A stretch of 15,142 nucleotides of DNA from an uncultured Eubacteriales bacterium (GTDB taxonomy: Bacteria > Bacillota > Clostridia > Oscillospirales > Oscillospiraceae): contig URAL01000042.1 of assembly GCA_900545805.1 (NCBI GenBank), positions 1 through 15,142 on the forward strand, read 5' to 3'. Position numbers and translations under genes: made by a program. Shown in pieces: positions 6,922 through 13,082 of the stretch. Position 1 is the first letter of the stretch. Each line of letters begins with the position of its first letter. The notes under the pieces are model-generated. The model searched no databases. It saw only the letters and a list, made by a program, of their open reading frames with translations, and had not been told where the DNA came from.

Positions 6922-7567
6922 TGTTATTCATCCTTTCGATCATGCTTTTCTTGGCATGGACGGTGTGCTCGGTCGTGAGCTCCGCTGCGCGGTCGGCGTC
7001 GCCGGCGGTGATCGCGTCGAAGATGGCGCGGTGCTCCGTGACGACCTGGGCCGTGCGCGAGGCGTCGGCGATGGACGCCTTGCGGTAGCGGCGGGTCTTG
7101 CGGTGCAGCGGGATAAGCGTGTCGCTGATGACGGCGTGGCCGCCCATGTCGCAGATGATGTCATGGAAGCGGTCGTCCATCTCGCGCAGGTGCTCGGCGT
7201 CGCGCTTTTCAAAGTAAAACTCCTGAAGATCCATGATATGCCGCAGTCTTTCAAGACCCTCGGGCGTGGCGTTTTTCGCCGCGTAGTAGGACGCGAGCCC
7301 CTCGATCTTGCAGCGGATATCCATGATGTCCACAAGATCCTCGGCCGTAATGCCGAGCACGACGGAGCCCTTGCCGGTGTCGGCAATAAGCCGCTCCTGC
7401 GCAAGGCGGCGCAGCGCCTCGCGGATGGGCGTGCGGCTGACATTGAGCTGCTCGACGAGCTTGAGCTCCGTGAGCACCTCGCCGCGCCGGTATACGCCCT
7501 GAATGATATCGGATTCCAGCCGCTCAAATACCTGATCGGCCAGCGTAACTGTGCGTAGATCCTTCAT
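6914..7567 (-). CDS. GntR family regulator, FCD (FadR-like) subgroup
   Basis: A 217-residue DNA-binding regulator. The N-terminal winged helix-turn-helix covers about 8-72, with the recognition region TELKLVEQLNVSRTPIREAL (33-52). The all-helical FCD ligand domain follows (75-217), with the likely metal/acid-binding set Asp131, His135, His179 and His201. FCD regulators commonly sense carboxylic acids, so a tricarboxylate or 2-oxoglutarate effector is a reasonable inference. AGGAGGTG lies just upstream of the ATG, 13 nt after the citrate synthase stop, and the 3' end overlaps aconitase by 8 nt. The gene is therefore co-transcribed with the enzymes, which suggests autoregulation through the palindrome at 8992-9008. 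Confidence 0.9.
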   Translation of the reverse strand: MKDLRTVTLADQVFERLESDIIQGVYRRGEVLTELKLVEQLNVSRTPIREALRRLAQERLIADTGKGSVVLGITAEDLVDIMDIRCKIEGLASYYAAKNATPEGLERLRHIMDLQEFYFEKRDAEHLREMDDRFHDIICDMGGHAVISDTLIPLHRKTRRYRKASIADASRTAQVVTEHRAIFDAITAGDADRAAELTTEHTVHAKKSMIERMNNNG

Positions 7568-7580
7568 GCTGCACCTCCTG

Positions 7581-8957
7581 TCAGACCTGCGCGAAGCGGC
7601 CGGGAGCCAGCTCCGCGATCTTGGCGTTTAGCTCCTTTGCGGACAGAACGGTCTGGCGGCCGTCCTCGTATTCCGCATCCACCCAGCCCTTGAGTGCGAG
7701 CACGAGCGGATCGTGCTTGCCGATCTGCTTTTCTCCGGTCAGACCGTAGCTCTGGTTTATCCAGTAGGCGATGCCGGCGAGGCCGGAGGTCTTGCCGACC
7801 TGCACGGACGCCGGGCGGTTGAGCAGCTTCTCGGTGTCGAAGATCGTGTAGATCTCGGCGTCCTTGAGCAGGCCGTCGGCGTGAATACCGGCTCGTGTGA
7901 CGTTGAAGTCGCGCCCGACAAACGGCGTCATCGGCGGGATGTCATAGCCTATCTCGTGCCGGAAATAATCCGCGATCTCGGTGATGACCGTCGGATCCAT
8001 GCCGTCGAGCGAGCCGCGCAGCGACGCGTACTCGAACACCATCGCCTCAAGCGGAATGTTGCCCGTGCGCTCTCCGATGCCGAGCAGCGAGCAGTTGACC
8101 GCGCACGCGCCGTAGAGCCACGCGGTCGAGGCGTTGACGACCGCCTTGTAAAAGTCGTTGTGCCCGTGCCACTCGAGGCACTCGCTGGGCACGTCGGAAT
8201 ACTGCTGCAGGCCGTAGACGATGCCGGCCACGCTGCGCGGCAGCGCCGCCTCCGTGTAGGGGATGCCGTAGCCCATGGTATCGCAGGCGCGGATCTTGAC
8301 CGGTATGCCGGCCCGGCGCGAGAGCTTTTGCAGCTCGTTGACAAACGGCACGACAAAGCCGTAAAAATCTGCGCGTGTTATGTCCTCAAGGTGGCAGCGC
8401 GGAACGACGCCGGCCTCAAACGCCTCGGCCACGGTCGCAAGATAGTAGTCCATAGCCTGCTTGCGCGTCATCTTCATCTTCTTGAAGATGTGGTAGTCGC
8501 TGCAGCTGACCAGGATGCCGGTCTCACGGATGCCGAGGTCGCGCACGAGGCGAAAATCCTCCTTGGTGGCGCGTATCCACGTCGTGATCTCAGGGAACTT
8601 CAGCCCCAGCTCCATGCACTTTTCGAGCGCCTCGCGGTCTTTTTTGCTGTAGATAAAAAACTCCGTCTGCCGTATGATGCCGTACGGTCCGCCGAGCCGC
8701 GACAGATACTTGTAAATATTCACGATCTGCTCGACCGTGTACGGCTCCACGGACTGCTGCCCGTCGCGCAGGGATGTGTCCGTGATCCAGATATCCTCAG
8801 GCATGTTCATCGGCACGCGCCGGTGGTTGAACGGAACCTTCGGCACCATTCCCTGCGTATAAATGTCGCGCTGGAGGTTCGGCTCCGCCACGTCCTGGAG
8901 CGAATATTTGTACGAATTCTGCTCCAGCAGATTAGTCTTTCCCGATATTTCAAGCAT
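7581..8957 (-). CDS. Probable Re-citrate synthase (DRE-TIM / isopropylmalate-homocitrate synthase superfamily)
   Basis: A 458-residue acyl-CoA condensing enzyme and the first gene of the operon. Superfamily marks are the DTSLRDGQQ loop (60-68, Arg64-Asp65), the metal-binding His264-x-His266 in WHGHND, GIGERTGN (293-300) and RAGIHADGL (355-363). It lacks the roughly 120-residue C-terminal leucine-sensing domain of 2-isopropylmalate synthase. Relatives of this size and type include the Re-face-specific citrate synthases described from Clostridium kluyveri and Syntrophus aciditrophicus, which make citrate from acetyl-CoA and oxaloacetate and are unrelated to GltA. Aconitase and isocitrate dehydrogenase in the same operon support this reading over homocitrate or isopropylmalate synthase. 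The start at 8957 is set by AAAGGAG 11 nt upstream; a longer frame to 9035 would run through the promoter. Confidence 0.85.
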   Translation of the reverse strand: MLEISGKTNLLEQNSYKYSLQDVAEPNLQRDIYTQGMVPKVPFNHRRVPMNMPEDIWITDTSLRDGQQSVEPYTVEQIVNIYKYLSRLGGPYGIIRQTEFFIYSKKDREALEKCMELGLKFPEITTWIRATKEDFRLVRDLGIRETGILVSCSDYHIFKKMKMTRKQAMDYYLATVAEAFEAGVVPRCHLEDITRADFYGFVVPFVNELQKLSRRAGIPVKIRACDTMGYGIPYTEAALPRSVAGIVYGLQQYSDVPSECLEWHGHNDFYKAVVNASTAWLYGACAVNCSLLGIGERTGNIPLEAMVFEYASLRGSLDGMDPTVITEIADYFRHEIGYDIPPMTPFVGRDFNVTRAGIHADGLLKDAEIYTIFDTEKLLNRPASVQVGKTSGLAGIAYWINQSYGLTGEKQIGKHDPLVLALKGWVDAEYEDGRQTVLSAKELNAKIAELAPGRFAQV

Positions 8958-8991
8958 AGCGGTTGGGGCTCCTTTCTGTTGCTTTGTATTT

Positions 8992-9008
8992 TTGTATACA
9001 ATTATACA
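8992..9008 (-). promoter_or_regulatory. Candidate GntR/FCD operator at the citrate synthase promoter
   Basis: A perfect 10-bp palindrome TTGTATACAA (8992-9001) touches the downstream edge of the -10 box and covers the expected start site. A second, overlapping dyad, TGTATA-N4-TATACA (8993-9008), spans the -10 itself. GT-N-AC cores of this kind are typical FCD-regulator operators. Its position predicts repression by the GntR protein encoded as the second gene of the operon. Confidence 0.55.
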
Positions 9009-9028
9009 CGTATTCGCTCCGTTGTCAA
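9001..9028 (-). promoter_or_regulatory. Sigma-A promoter of the citrate synthase operon
   Basis: On the minus strand a perfect TTGACA (plus-strand TGTCAA, 9023-9028) and a perfect TATAAT (plus-strand ATTATA, 9001-9006) are 16 bp apart. Transcription would start near 8994, leaving a leader of about 36 nt that holds the AAAGGAG ribosome binding site. Full consensus in both boxes suggests a strong promoter needing repression. Confidence 0.85.
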
Positions 9029-9092
9029 TGCTCAAAAGTTCATATTTTTCAGACTGTCTTCCGGGAGGTAATATAAATGCCCGTCCGAATGC

Positions 9093-9121
9093 TTGAAAAC
9101 CGCTTGATAATCGGATATAAT
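9093..9121 (+). promoter_or_regulatory. Sigma-A promoter of the ACT/UPF0210 operon
   Basis: TTGAAA (9093-9098) and TATAAT (9116-9121) are separated by 17 bp. The site lies between the divergent citrate synthase promoter and the ACT gene start at 9154, about 65 bp from the opposing -35 box. Confidence 0.8.
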
Positions 9122-9153
9122 GACTTAATTAACTCGCACGGGAGTGAAAAAAC

Positions 9154-9423
9154 ATGAAAGCTATAGTAACGGTTGTCGGCAAGGATCAGGTCGGCATAAT
9201 CGCAGGCGTGTGCAACACGCTGGCAGACCACGGCATAAACGTTCTGGACATCAGCCAGACGATCATGGAGGGCTACTTCACGATGATGATGGTCGTTGAC
9301 CTTGCGCTGTGCGACGAGCCCTTTGCGAGCCTGCAGGGTGTTTTGAAGGCCTATGGCGAGGGGCGCGGTCTGTCCATCCGCATCCAGCGTGAGGATATTT
9401 TCGACGCGATGCACAAGCTGTGA
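9154..9423 (+). CDS. ACT domain-containing protein (UPF0237 type)
   Basis: An 89-residue protein that is essentially one ACT fold, starting MKAIVTVVGKDQVGIIAGV. The Gly9-Lys-Asp-x-x-Gly14 turn between the first strand and helix is the usual amino-acid-binding site of ACT domains. No catalytic or DNA-binding domain is attached, so it is probably a ligand-sensing or partner protein. GGGAGTG lies 7 nt upstream of the ATG. Only 9 nt separate its stop from the UPF0210 gene, and this ACT-UPF0210 pairing recurs widely in Firmicutes and Archaea, which suggests a joint role of unknown nature. Confidence 0.9.
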   Translation: MKAIVTVVGKDQVGIIAGVCNTLADHGINVLDISQTIMEGYFTMMMVVDLALCDEPFASLQGVLKAYGEGRGLSIRIQREDIFDAMHKL

Positions 9424-9432
9424 GGTGCCGCC

Positions 9433-10791
9433 ATGCTGAGCCTTAACAACATCTTTGACACCATTGACATGATCGACAAGCAGCACCTCGATATCCGCAC
9501 GATCACCATGGGCATTTCGCTGCTCGACTGCGTGAGCGAGGATGCCGGGCGCTGCTGCGAAAAAATATACGACAAGATCTGCCGCCGCGCAGAGAGACTC
9601 GTTAAAACCGGCGAGGATATCGAGAGCGAGTTCGGCATACCCATCGTCAACAAGCGCATATCCGTCACGCCCGTCGCGCTCGTCGCGGGAGGCTGCGAGA
9701 CCGGAGACTACGTTCCCTTTGCACTGACGCTCGACCGTGCGGCAAAGACCTGCGGCGTGAACTTCATCGGCGGCTACTCGGCTCTTGTGCACAAGGGCTT
9801 TGCAAAGGGCGACGAGCTGCTGCTTCGTGCGATACCGCAGGCGCTGGCTCAGACCGAGCTTGTCTGCTCAAGCGTGAACGTCGGCTCGACACGCGCCGGA
9901 ATAAACATGGACGCCGTCGCCAAAATGGGCCGCATAATAAAAGAGACCGCACACCTTACCCGCGATACCGACGGACTCGGCTGCGCAAAGCTCGTCGTGT
10001 TCTGCAACGCCGTGGAGGATAACCCCTTCATGGCCGGAGCGTTCCACGGCGTGGGCGAGGCCGACAGCGTAATAAACGTCGGCGTGTCCGGTCCCGGCGT
10101 CGTGTACCACGCGCTGCAAAGGTGCAAGGGCGCGCCGTTTGACATCGTCGCCGAGACGATAAAAAAGACCGCGTTTCAGATAACGCGCATGGGGCAGATG
10201 GTCGCGGCCGAGGCGTCAGGCAGGCTCGGTGTGCCCTTCGGCATCGTCGATCTCTCCCTCGCGCCGACCCCCGCCGTGGGTGACAGCGTCGCACGAATCC
10301 TTGAGGAGATGGGACTTGAAACCTGCGGAACTCACGGCACCACCGCCGCTCTCGCGCTTTTAAACGACGCGGTGAAAAAGGGCGGCATCATGGCCTCCGG
10401 CCACGTCGGCGGACTGTCGGGCGCGTTTATCCCCGTGTCCGAGGATGAGGGCATGATCGCGGCCGCCGAGTGCGGCACGCTGACGATAGACAAGCTCGAG
10501 GCGATGACCTGCGTGTGCTCCGTCGGGCTCGACATGATCGCCGTTCCCGGCGACACGAGCGCCGAAACGATATCGGCCATCATCGCCGACGAGGCGGCCA
10601 TAGGCATGGTAAACAGCAAGACCACCGCCGTTCGCATCATCCCCGTCGAGGGCAAGGATGTCGGCGACATGGTCGAGATGGGCGGGCTTCTCGGCTCGGC
10701 TCCCGTAATGCCCGTGCACAGGGCGCAGAGCGCCGGCTTCATCGCCCGCGGCGGCCGCATCCCGGCCCCCCTGCAAAGCCTCAAAAACTGA
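9433..10791 (+). CDS. PFL family protein, UPF0210 / DUF711
   Basis: A 452-residue protein of a conserved family with no settled function; it is named after a distant fold resemblance to pyruvate formate-lyase-like enzymes. Typical stretches are RTITMGISLLDC (22-33), VNKRISVTP (72-80), FIGGYSALVHKG (111-122) and SVNVGSTRAGINMDAV (147-162). The C-terminus IPAPLQSLKN is complete and matches the family end, so the gene is intact. A GAGGTG ribosome binding site overlaps the preceding ACT stop region, making co-translation likely. A terminator spans the stop codon. No catalytic activity should be assumed from the PFL label. Confidence 0.92.
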   Translation: MLSLNNIFDTIDMIDKQHLDIRTITMGISLLDCVSEDAGRCCEKIYDKICRRAERLVKTGEDIESEFGIPIVNKRISVTPVALVAGGCETGDYVPFALTLDRAAKTCGVNFIGGYSALVHKGFAKGDELLLRAIPQALAQTELVCSSVNVGSTRAGINMDAVAKMGRIIKETAHLTRDTDGLGCAKLVVFCNAVEDNPFMAGAFHGVGEADSVINVGVSGPGVVYHALQRCKGAPFDIVAETIKKTAFQITRMGQMVAAEASGRLGVPFGIVDLSLAPTPAVGDSVARILEEMGLETCGTHGTTAALALLNDAVKKGGIMASGHVGGLSGAFIPVSEDEGMIAAAECGTLTIDKLEAMTCVCSVGLDMIAVPGDTSAETISAIIADEAAIGMVNSKTTAVRIIPVEGKDVGDMVEMGGLLGSAPVMPVHRAQSAGFIARGGRIPAPLQSLKN

Positions 10792-10809
10792 TTTTCAGAG
10801 GCGTTTTTT
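10778..10809 (+). terminator. Terminator overlapping the UPF0210 stop codon
   Basis: GCCTC (10778-10782) pairs with GAGGC (10798-10802), with an inner AAAA/TTTT pairing, and GTTTTTT follows. The stop codon TGA (10789-10791) lies in the loop. The right arm is also the first few bases of the downstream repeat (…TTTTCAGAGGCG). Confidence 0.65.
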
Positions 10810-10925
10810 AAAGGCGAACGGACGCACCTGCGGATACGTTTATTGCGTGAACCCGGTGACGAAGGTGCAGACAAAACCGGTAAACTGCCGCTTCCCGTAA
10901 GTGCGGTGCCGATCTTGCGCCGCGC
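10796..10925. repeat. Degenerate intergenic repeat, copy A
   Basis: This copy shares with copy B (11095-11210) an ordered series of blocks: AGAGGCG, ACGGACGCA, CGGATACG, TTATTGCGT, CCCGGT, GACAAAACCG, then ACTGCCGCTTCCCG and TGCGGTGC. It is diverged and slightly longer than B. Together with the following segments it makes up the 850-base gene-free region up to birA; no promoter or reading frame with a ribosome binding site is evident here. Confidence 0.7.
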
Positions 10926-11027
10926 TCTGTAGGGAGCTTATCTTGCCCGTTCCGCTTGCTGCGGTTTCCTCCGCACTCTCCGGTCGGGCCGACGCAATAA
11001 AAGCATAGGTAAAATGTAAAACCGCTA

Positions 11028-11089
11028 TTGAAAAAACAACCCCACCGGCTCGGCCAAGGCCGACCCACCTCCCCTTACACAGGTGAGGC
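11028..11089. repeat. 62-bp repeat module, direct copy of 15027-15088
   Basis: The segment from TTGAAAAAACAACCCCACC through CCTCCCCTTACACAG matches 15027-15088 in the same orientation at 58 of 62 positions. Three differences lie in the 4-nt spacer between GGCTCGGC and GCCGACCC. The CCTCCCC/ACACAG style is familiar from abundant intergenic repeats in gut Clostridia. Confidence 0.8.
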
Positions 11090-11094
11090 TTTTT

Positions 11095-11210
11095 AGAGGC
11101 GCACGGACGCAGCTACGGATACGCTTATTGCGTCAGCCCGGTATCGAAATTGCCGACAAAACCGCAAAACTGCCGCTTCCCGATACTGCGGTGCAGATTT
11201 TGCTCCGCAC
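11095..11210. repeat. Degenerate intergenic repeat, copy B
   Basis: This is the best-preserved copy in the region, with the same block order as copy A. Its last 47 bases (11164-11210) recur without a mismatch, but inverted, at 15096-15142. It has no coding potential. Confidence 0.8.
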
Positions 11211-11217
11211 TACATTG

Positions 11218-11254
11218 GCTCCCCTGCGTAAGGGGAGCTGTCAGCGAAGCTGAC
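11218..11254. repeat. Double-hairpin palindromic repeat
   Basis: GCTCCCCT-gcgta-AGGGGAGC (11218-11238) is followed at once by GTCAGC-gaa-GCTGAC (11240-11254) and then TGAGGGGT. This two-hairpin layout is typical of the small intergenic palindromic repeats scattered through Faecalibacterium-like genomes. Confidence 0.7.
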
Positions 11255-11271
11255 TGAGGGGTCGCTTTTTC

Positions 11272-11346
11272 AGAGGCGCATTCAGGCTGTACCGATACGT
11301 TTATTGAGGTGTCCCGACCGGTCACTTACGGCAAAACCGGCACAGC
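11272..11346. repeat. Degenerate intergenic repeat, copy C (partial)
   Basis: Starts with AGAGGCGCA like copy B and keeps the GATACGTTTATTG, CCCGACCGGT and GCAAAACCGG blocks, then diverges. It is shorter than copies A and B. Confidence 0.6.
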
Positions 11347-11365
11347 GGGCGACCGATGGTCGCCC
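11347..11365. repeat. Small palindromic repeat (GGGCGACC/GGTCGCCC)
   Basis: An 8-bp perfect stem with a GAT loop, followed by CTACG. It resembles a widespread intergenic palindrome of gut Firmicutes. It follows copy C directly, so different repeat families are stacked end to end here. Confidence 0.6.
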
Positions 11366-11458
11366 CTACGAGTTAAAATCGGTTCCGACCAAGACCCAGG
11401 CAATTCGCACCACGGGAAATTGTTCTGATTTGGTGCAAAATTTTACGCTGCACCCTTG

Positions 11459-11495
11459 CCTTCCCCTTAAGGGGAAGGTGTCGGCGCAAGCCGAC
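11459..11495. repeat. Second double-hairpin palindromic repeat
   Basis: A perfect 20-bp palindrome CCTTCCCCTT/AAGGGGAAGG (11459-11478) is followed by GTCGGC-gcaa-GCCGAC (11480-11495) and GGATGAGGTG. It has the same architecture as 11218-11254 but a different sequence. Confidence 0.7.
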
Positions 11496-11539
11496 GGATG
11501 AGGTGAAATTCAATTCGTGCGGCGCAGCCGCACACCTCA

Positions 11540-11570
11540 ATTATTCATTATTCACTATTCATTATTCATT
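11540..11570. repeat. 7-bp tandem repeat (ATTATTC, 4.4 copies)
   Basis: Four units ATTATTC, ATTATTC, ACTATTC, ATTATTC and a partial ATT, with one substitution. It is directly followed by a small hairpin GCAGGC-tat-GCCTGC (11572-11586). The AT-rich tract contrasts with its GC-rich surroundings and could hold an upstream promoter element for birA, but no convincing -35/-10 pair was found. Confidence 0.75.
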
Positions 11571-11613
11571 TGCAGGCTATGCCTGCGCTGCCGGGACAAC
11601 GCAAAAAATGTAT

Positions 11614-11642
11614 AGGAGAGGCGTTAATTCGCCACTAAAAAG
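11614..11642 (+). promoter_or_regulatory. birA ribosome binding site set apart by a small hairpin
   Basis: AGGAGAG (11614-11620) is the only good ribosome binding site, yet it ends 22 nt before the ATG. GGCG (11620-11623) and CGCC (11630-11633) can pair around TTAATT; folding this out leaves about 9 nt, a normal spacing. An in-frame TAA at 11625 excludes any earlier start codon. Confidence 0.5.
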
Positions 11643-12389
11643 ATGGAAATAAAGATTCAGGCTTTTGAGAGCCTTGATTCGACGAACAATTATTTAAAGA
11701 AGCTCGCCTCCGGGGGCGCTGCGGATGGCACCGTGGTCATTGCCGATGAGCAGACCGCCGGCCGCGGCAGAATGGGGCGCAGCTTCGCCTCCGCACCGGG
11801 CTGCGGCATATACATGTCGATGCTTCTGAGGCCGGAGGGCTGCACCGCCGACTGCGCGCCGGGCCTCACGGCGGTCGCCGCCGTTGCGGTGTGCCGTGCG
11901 ATAGAAAAGGTGTGCGGCCGTGCGCCGGGGATAAAGTGGATAAACGACCTGTACCTGCGCGGGAAAAAGATCTGCGGCATACTGTGCGAAAGCTCGGTCA
12001 AAGACGGCAGGGTAAACTACGCCGTGCTCGGCATCGGCCTGAACGTCACAACGAGGGCCGAGGAATTCCCGGAGGAGCTGCGCGAAACGGCGGGCTCGCT
12101 GTATACGCAGACGGGCTTTGTGTTCGAGCGCGGCAAGCTCATCGCCGCCATCATCGCGGAGCTCAGCTCCCTGTACTCCGTGTGGCTCGAGGGTCCGAGC
12201 GTGTGCCACGCCGAATACAAGCGCCGCTGCATCGTCCTCGACCGTCAGATAACGGTAAGCTCGCCCGGCGGCGAGCTTGAAGCGGTTGCCGAAAACATAA
12301 GCTCCGACTACGGCCTCGTGCTGCGCCTGCCGAACGGCGAGCGACGCACGGTGCACAGCGGAGAAGTAAGCATAAGGGGAAAGCAATGA
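11643..12389 (+). CDS. birA: Biotin--[acetyl-CoA-carboxylase] ligase, single-domain (class I)
   Basis: A 248-residue cytoplasmic enzyme that activates biotin with ATP and attaches it to the lysine of biotin carboxyl carrier proteins. Seen are the early STNNYLK (13-19), the biotinyl-AMP loop ADEQTAGRGRMGRSF (34-48), KWINDLYLRGKKICGIL (98-114), the strand GIGLNV (130-135) and a small C-terminal SH3-like domain (about 200-246). There is no N-terminal helix-turn-helix, so unlike E. coli BirA it should not itself repress biotin genes. The start is forced by a TAA at 11625. The stop overlaps the next gene by 4 nt (ATGA). No biotin-dependent carboxylase is in the window. Confidence 0.93.
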   Translation: MEIKIQAFESLDSTNNYLKKLASGGAADGTVVIADEQTAGRGRMGRSFASAPGCGIYMSMLLRPEGCTADCAPGLTAVAAVAVCRAIEKVCGRAPGIKWINDLYLRGKKICGILCESSVKDGRVNYAVLGIGLNVTTRAEEFPEELRETAGSLYTQTGFVFERGKLIAAIIAELSSLYSVWLEGPSVCHAEYKRRCIVLDRQITVSSPGGELEAVAENISSDYGLVLRLPNGERRTVHSGEVSIRGKQ

Positions 12390-13009
12390 AAAAACAGACT
12401 GCATACATTTTTGCGGCGTTCATCGTCGTGCTTCTGATCCTTGCGATCGTCATCATGTGGCTGACCGGCGGCATCGGCGGCGGCGATGAGCCGGAGGCAA
12501 GCACCACTCCCGAGGTCACGGCGAATACTCCGCGCCAGACACTGTTTGTCATCCCGACCGAAACGCCTGTGCCCACCGGCGCTCAGCCCGAGCCCGACGT
12601 TACCGAGACTCCCGAGCCCACGCCGGAGCAGCCCGCCGGCACGGTCATAGGCTCCGGCGCGTTCGACTCCGAGACCGGCGTCGGTCTGAACACCCACACG
12701 GTGTGGACGGCCGCCGAGCAGCCGGACGGCAGCGTGAAGCTAACGCTTTCCGTGTACGTCCGCTCGTACACGATGGAGATCGGCCGGCGCGCTATCGGCA
12801 TAAGCGTAAACGGCGTCGAGGCAAGCGGCATGACGCGCTCGTTCTCCGTCAACTCGCCCAACGCACAGACCGACACGCTGATCTACAGCTACGCGACCAC
12901 CGTTGAAAAGGGCAGCGTCACCATAAACGTCGACTGGAACTACAAAGGCCAGTACAGCGGGCAGGAGCTCGACGTCATATCCTCGTCGACAATCGTCCCG
13001 ATAAGCTGA
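12386..13009 (+). CDS. Membrane-anchored protein of unknown function
   Basis: A 207-residue protein that I do not recognise. A short basic N-terminus and one hydrophobic segment (about 7-27) form an uncleaved anchor or signal. A low-complexity Thr/Pro/Glu-rich linker (36-85) follows, then a domain of about 120 residues with alternating polar/hydrophobic strands (88-207), suggesting an extracytoplasmic beta-sandwich. No cysteine or obvious catalytic motif is present in the domain. The ATG overlaps the birA stop (ATGA) and AGGGGA lies just upstream, so expression is coupled to birA, although the topology gives no functional link to biotin. A strong terminator follows. Confidence 0.8.
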   Translation: MKKQTAYIFAAFIVVLLILAIVIMWLTGGIGGGDEPEASTTPEVTANTPRQTLFVIPTETPVPTGAQPEPDVTETPEPTPEQPAGTVIGSGAFDSETGVGLNTHTVWTAAEQPDGSVKLTLSVYVRSYTMEIGRRAIGISVNGVEASGMTRSFSVNSPNAQTDTLIYSYATTVEKGSVTINVDWNYKGQYSGQELDVISSSTIVPIS

Positions 13010-13014
13010 CGGGG

Positions 13015-13058
13015 AAAAAACGGGAGCGCAGATTTAAATCTGTGCTCCCGTTTTTTTT
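13015..13058. terminator. Bidirectional terminator between the birA operon and the convergent small gene
   Basis: CGGGAGCGCAGATTT (13021-13035) pairs with AAATCTGTGCTCCCG (13036-13050), with one G.T pair. Six A precede it and eight T follow. It serves the plus-strand operon and, read backward, the minus-strand gene that ends at 13083. Confidence 0.9.
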
Positions 13059-13082
13059 GCACCAAATCGGCACAATTTCACA

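Noticed and set aside
6103..6978. 291-residue plus-strand open frame over aconitase
   Set aside because: It is antisense to cluster-binding and swivel-domain motifs of aconitase, with no domain of its own.
7713..9071. 452-residue plus-strand open frame over citrate synthase
   Set aside because: It is antisense to a gene with clear catalytic motifs, and the Leu/Arg/Asp/His-rich product matches no family. It is a high-GC shadow.
9001..9121. Riboswitch in the divergent region between citrate synthase and ACT genes
   Set aside because: Both leaders are under about 40 nt from the predicted start sites, too short for a known riboswitch class, and no conserved core is seen.
11304..11501. 65-residue frame in the repeat region
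   Set aside because: It spans several independent palindromic repeats and has no ribosome binding site.
11540..11570. Possible CRISPR or iteron array
   Set aside because: The units are only 7 bp, contiguous and without spacers, and no cas or replication gene is nearby. It is a simple tandem repeat.
11540..11620. Promoter for birA in the AT-rich tract
   Set aside because: TATAGG near 11611 has no acceptable -35 partner at 16-18 bp, and the tandem repeat gives several equally poor matches.
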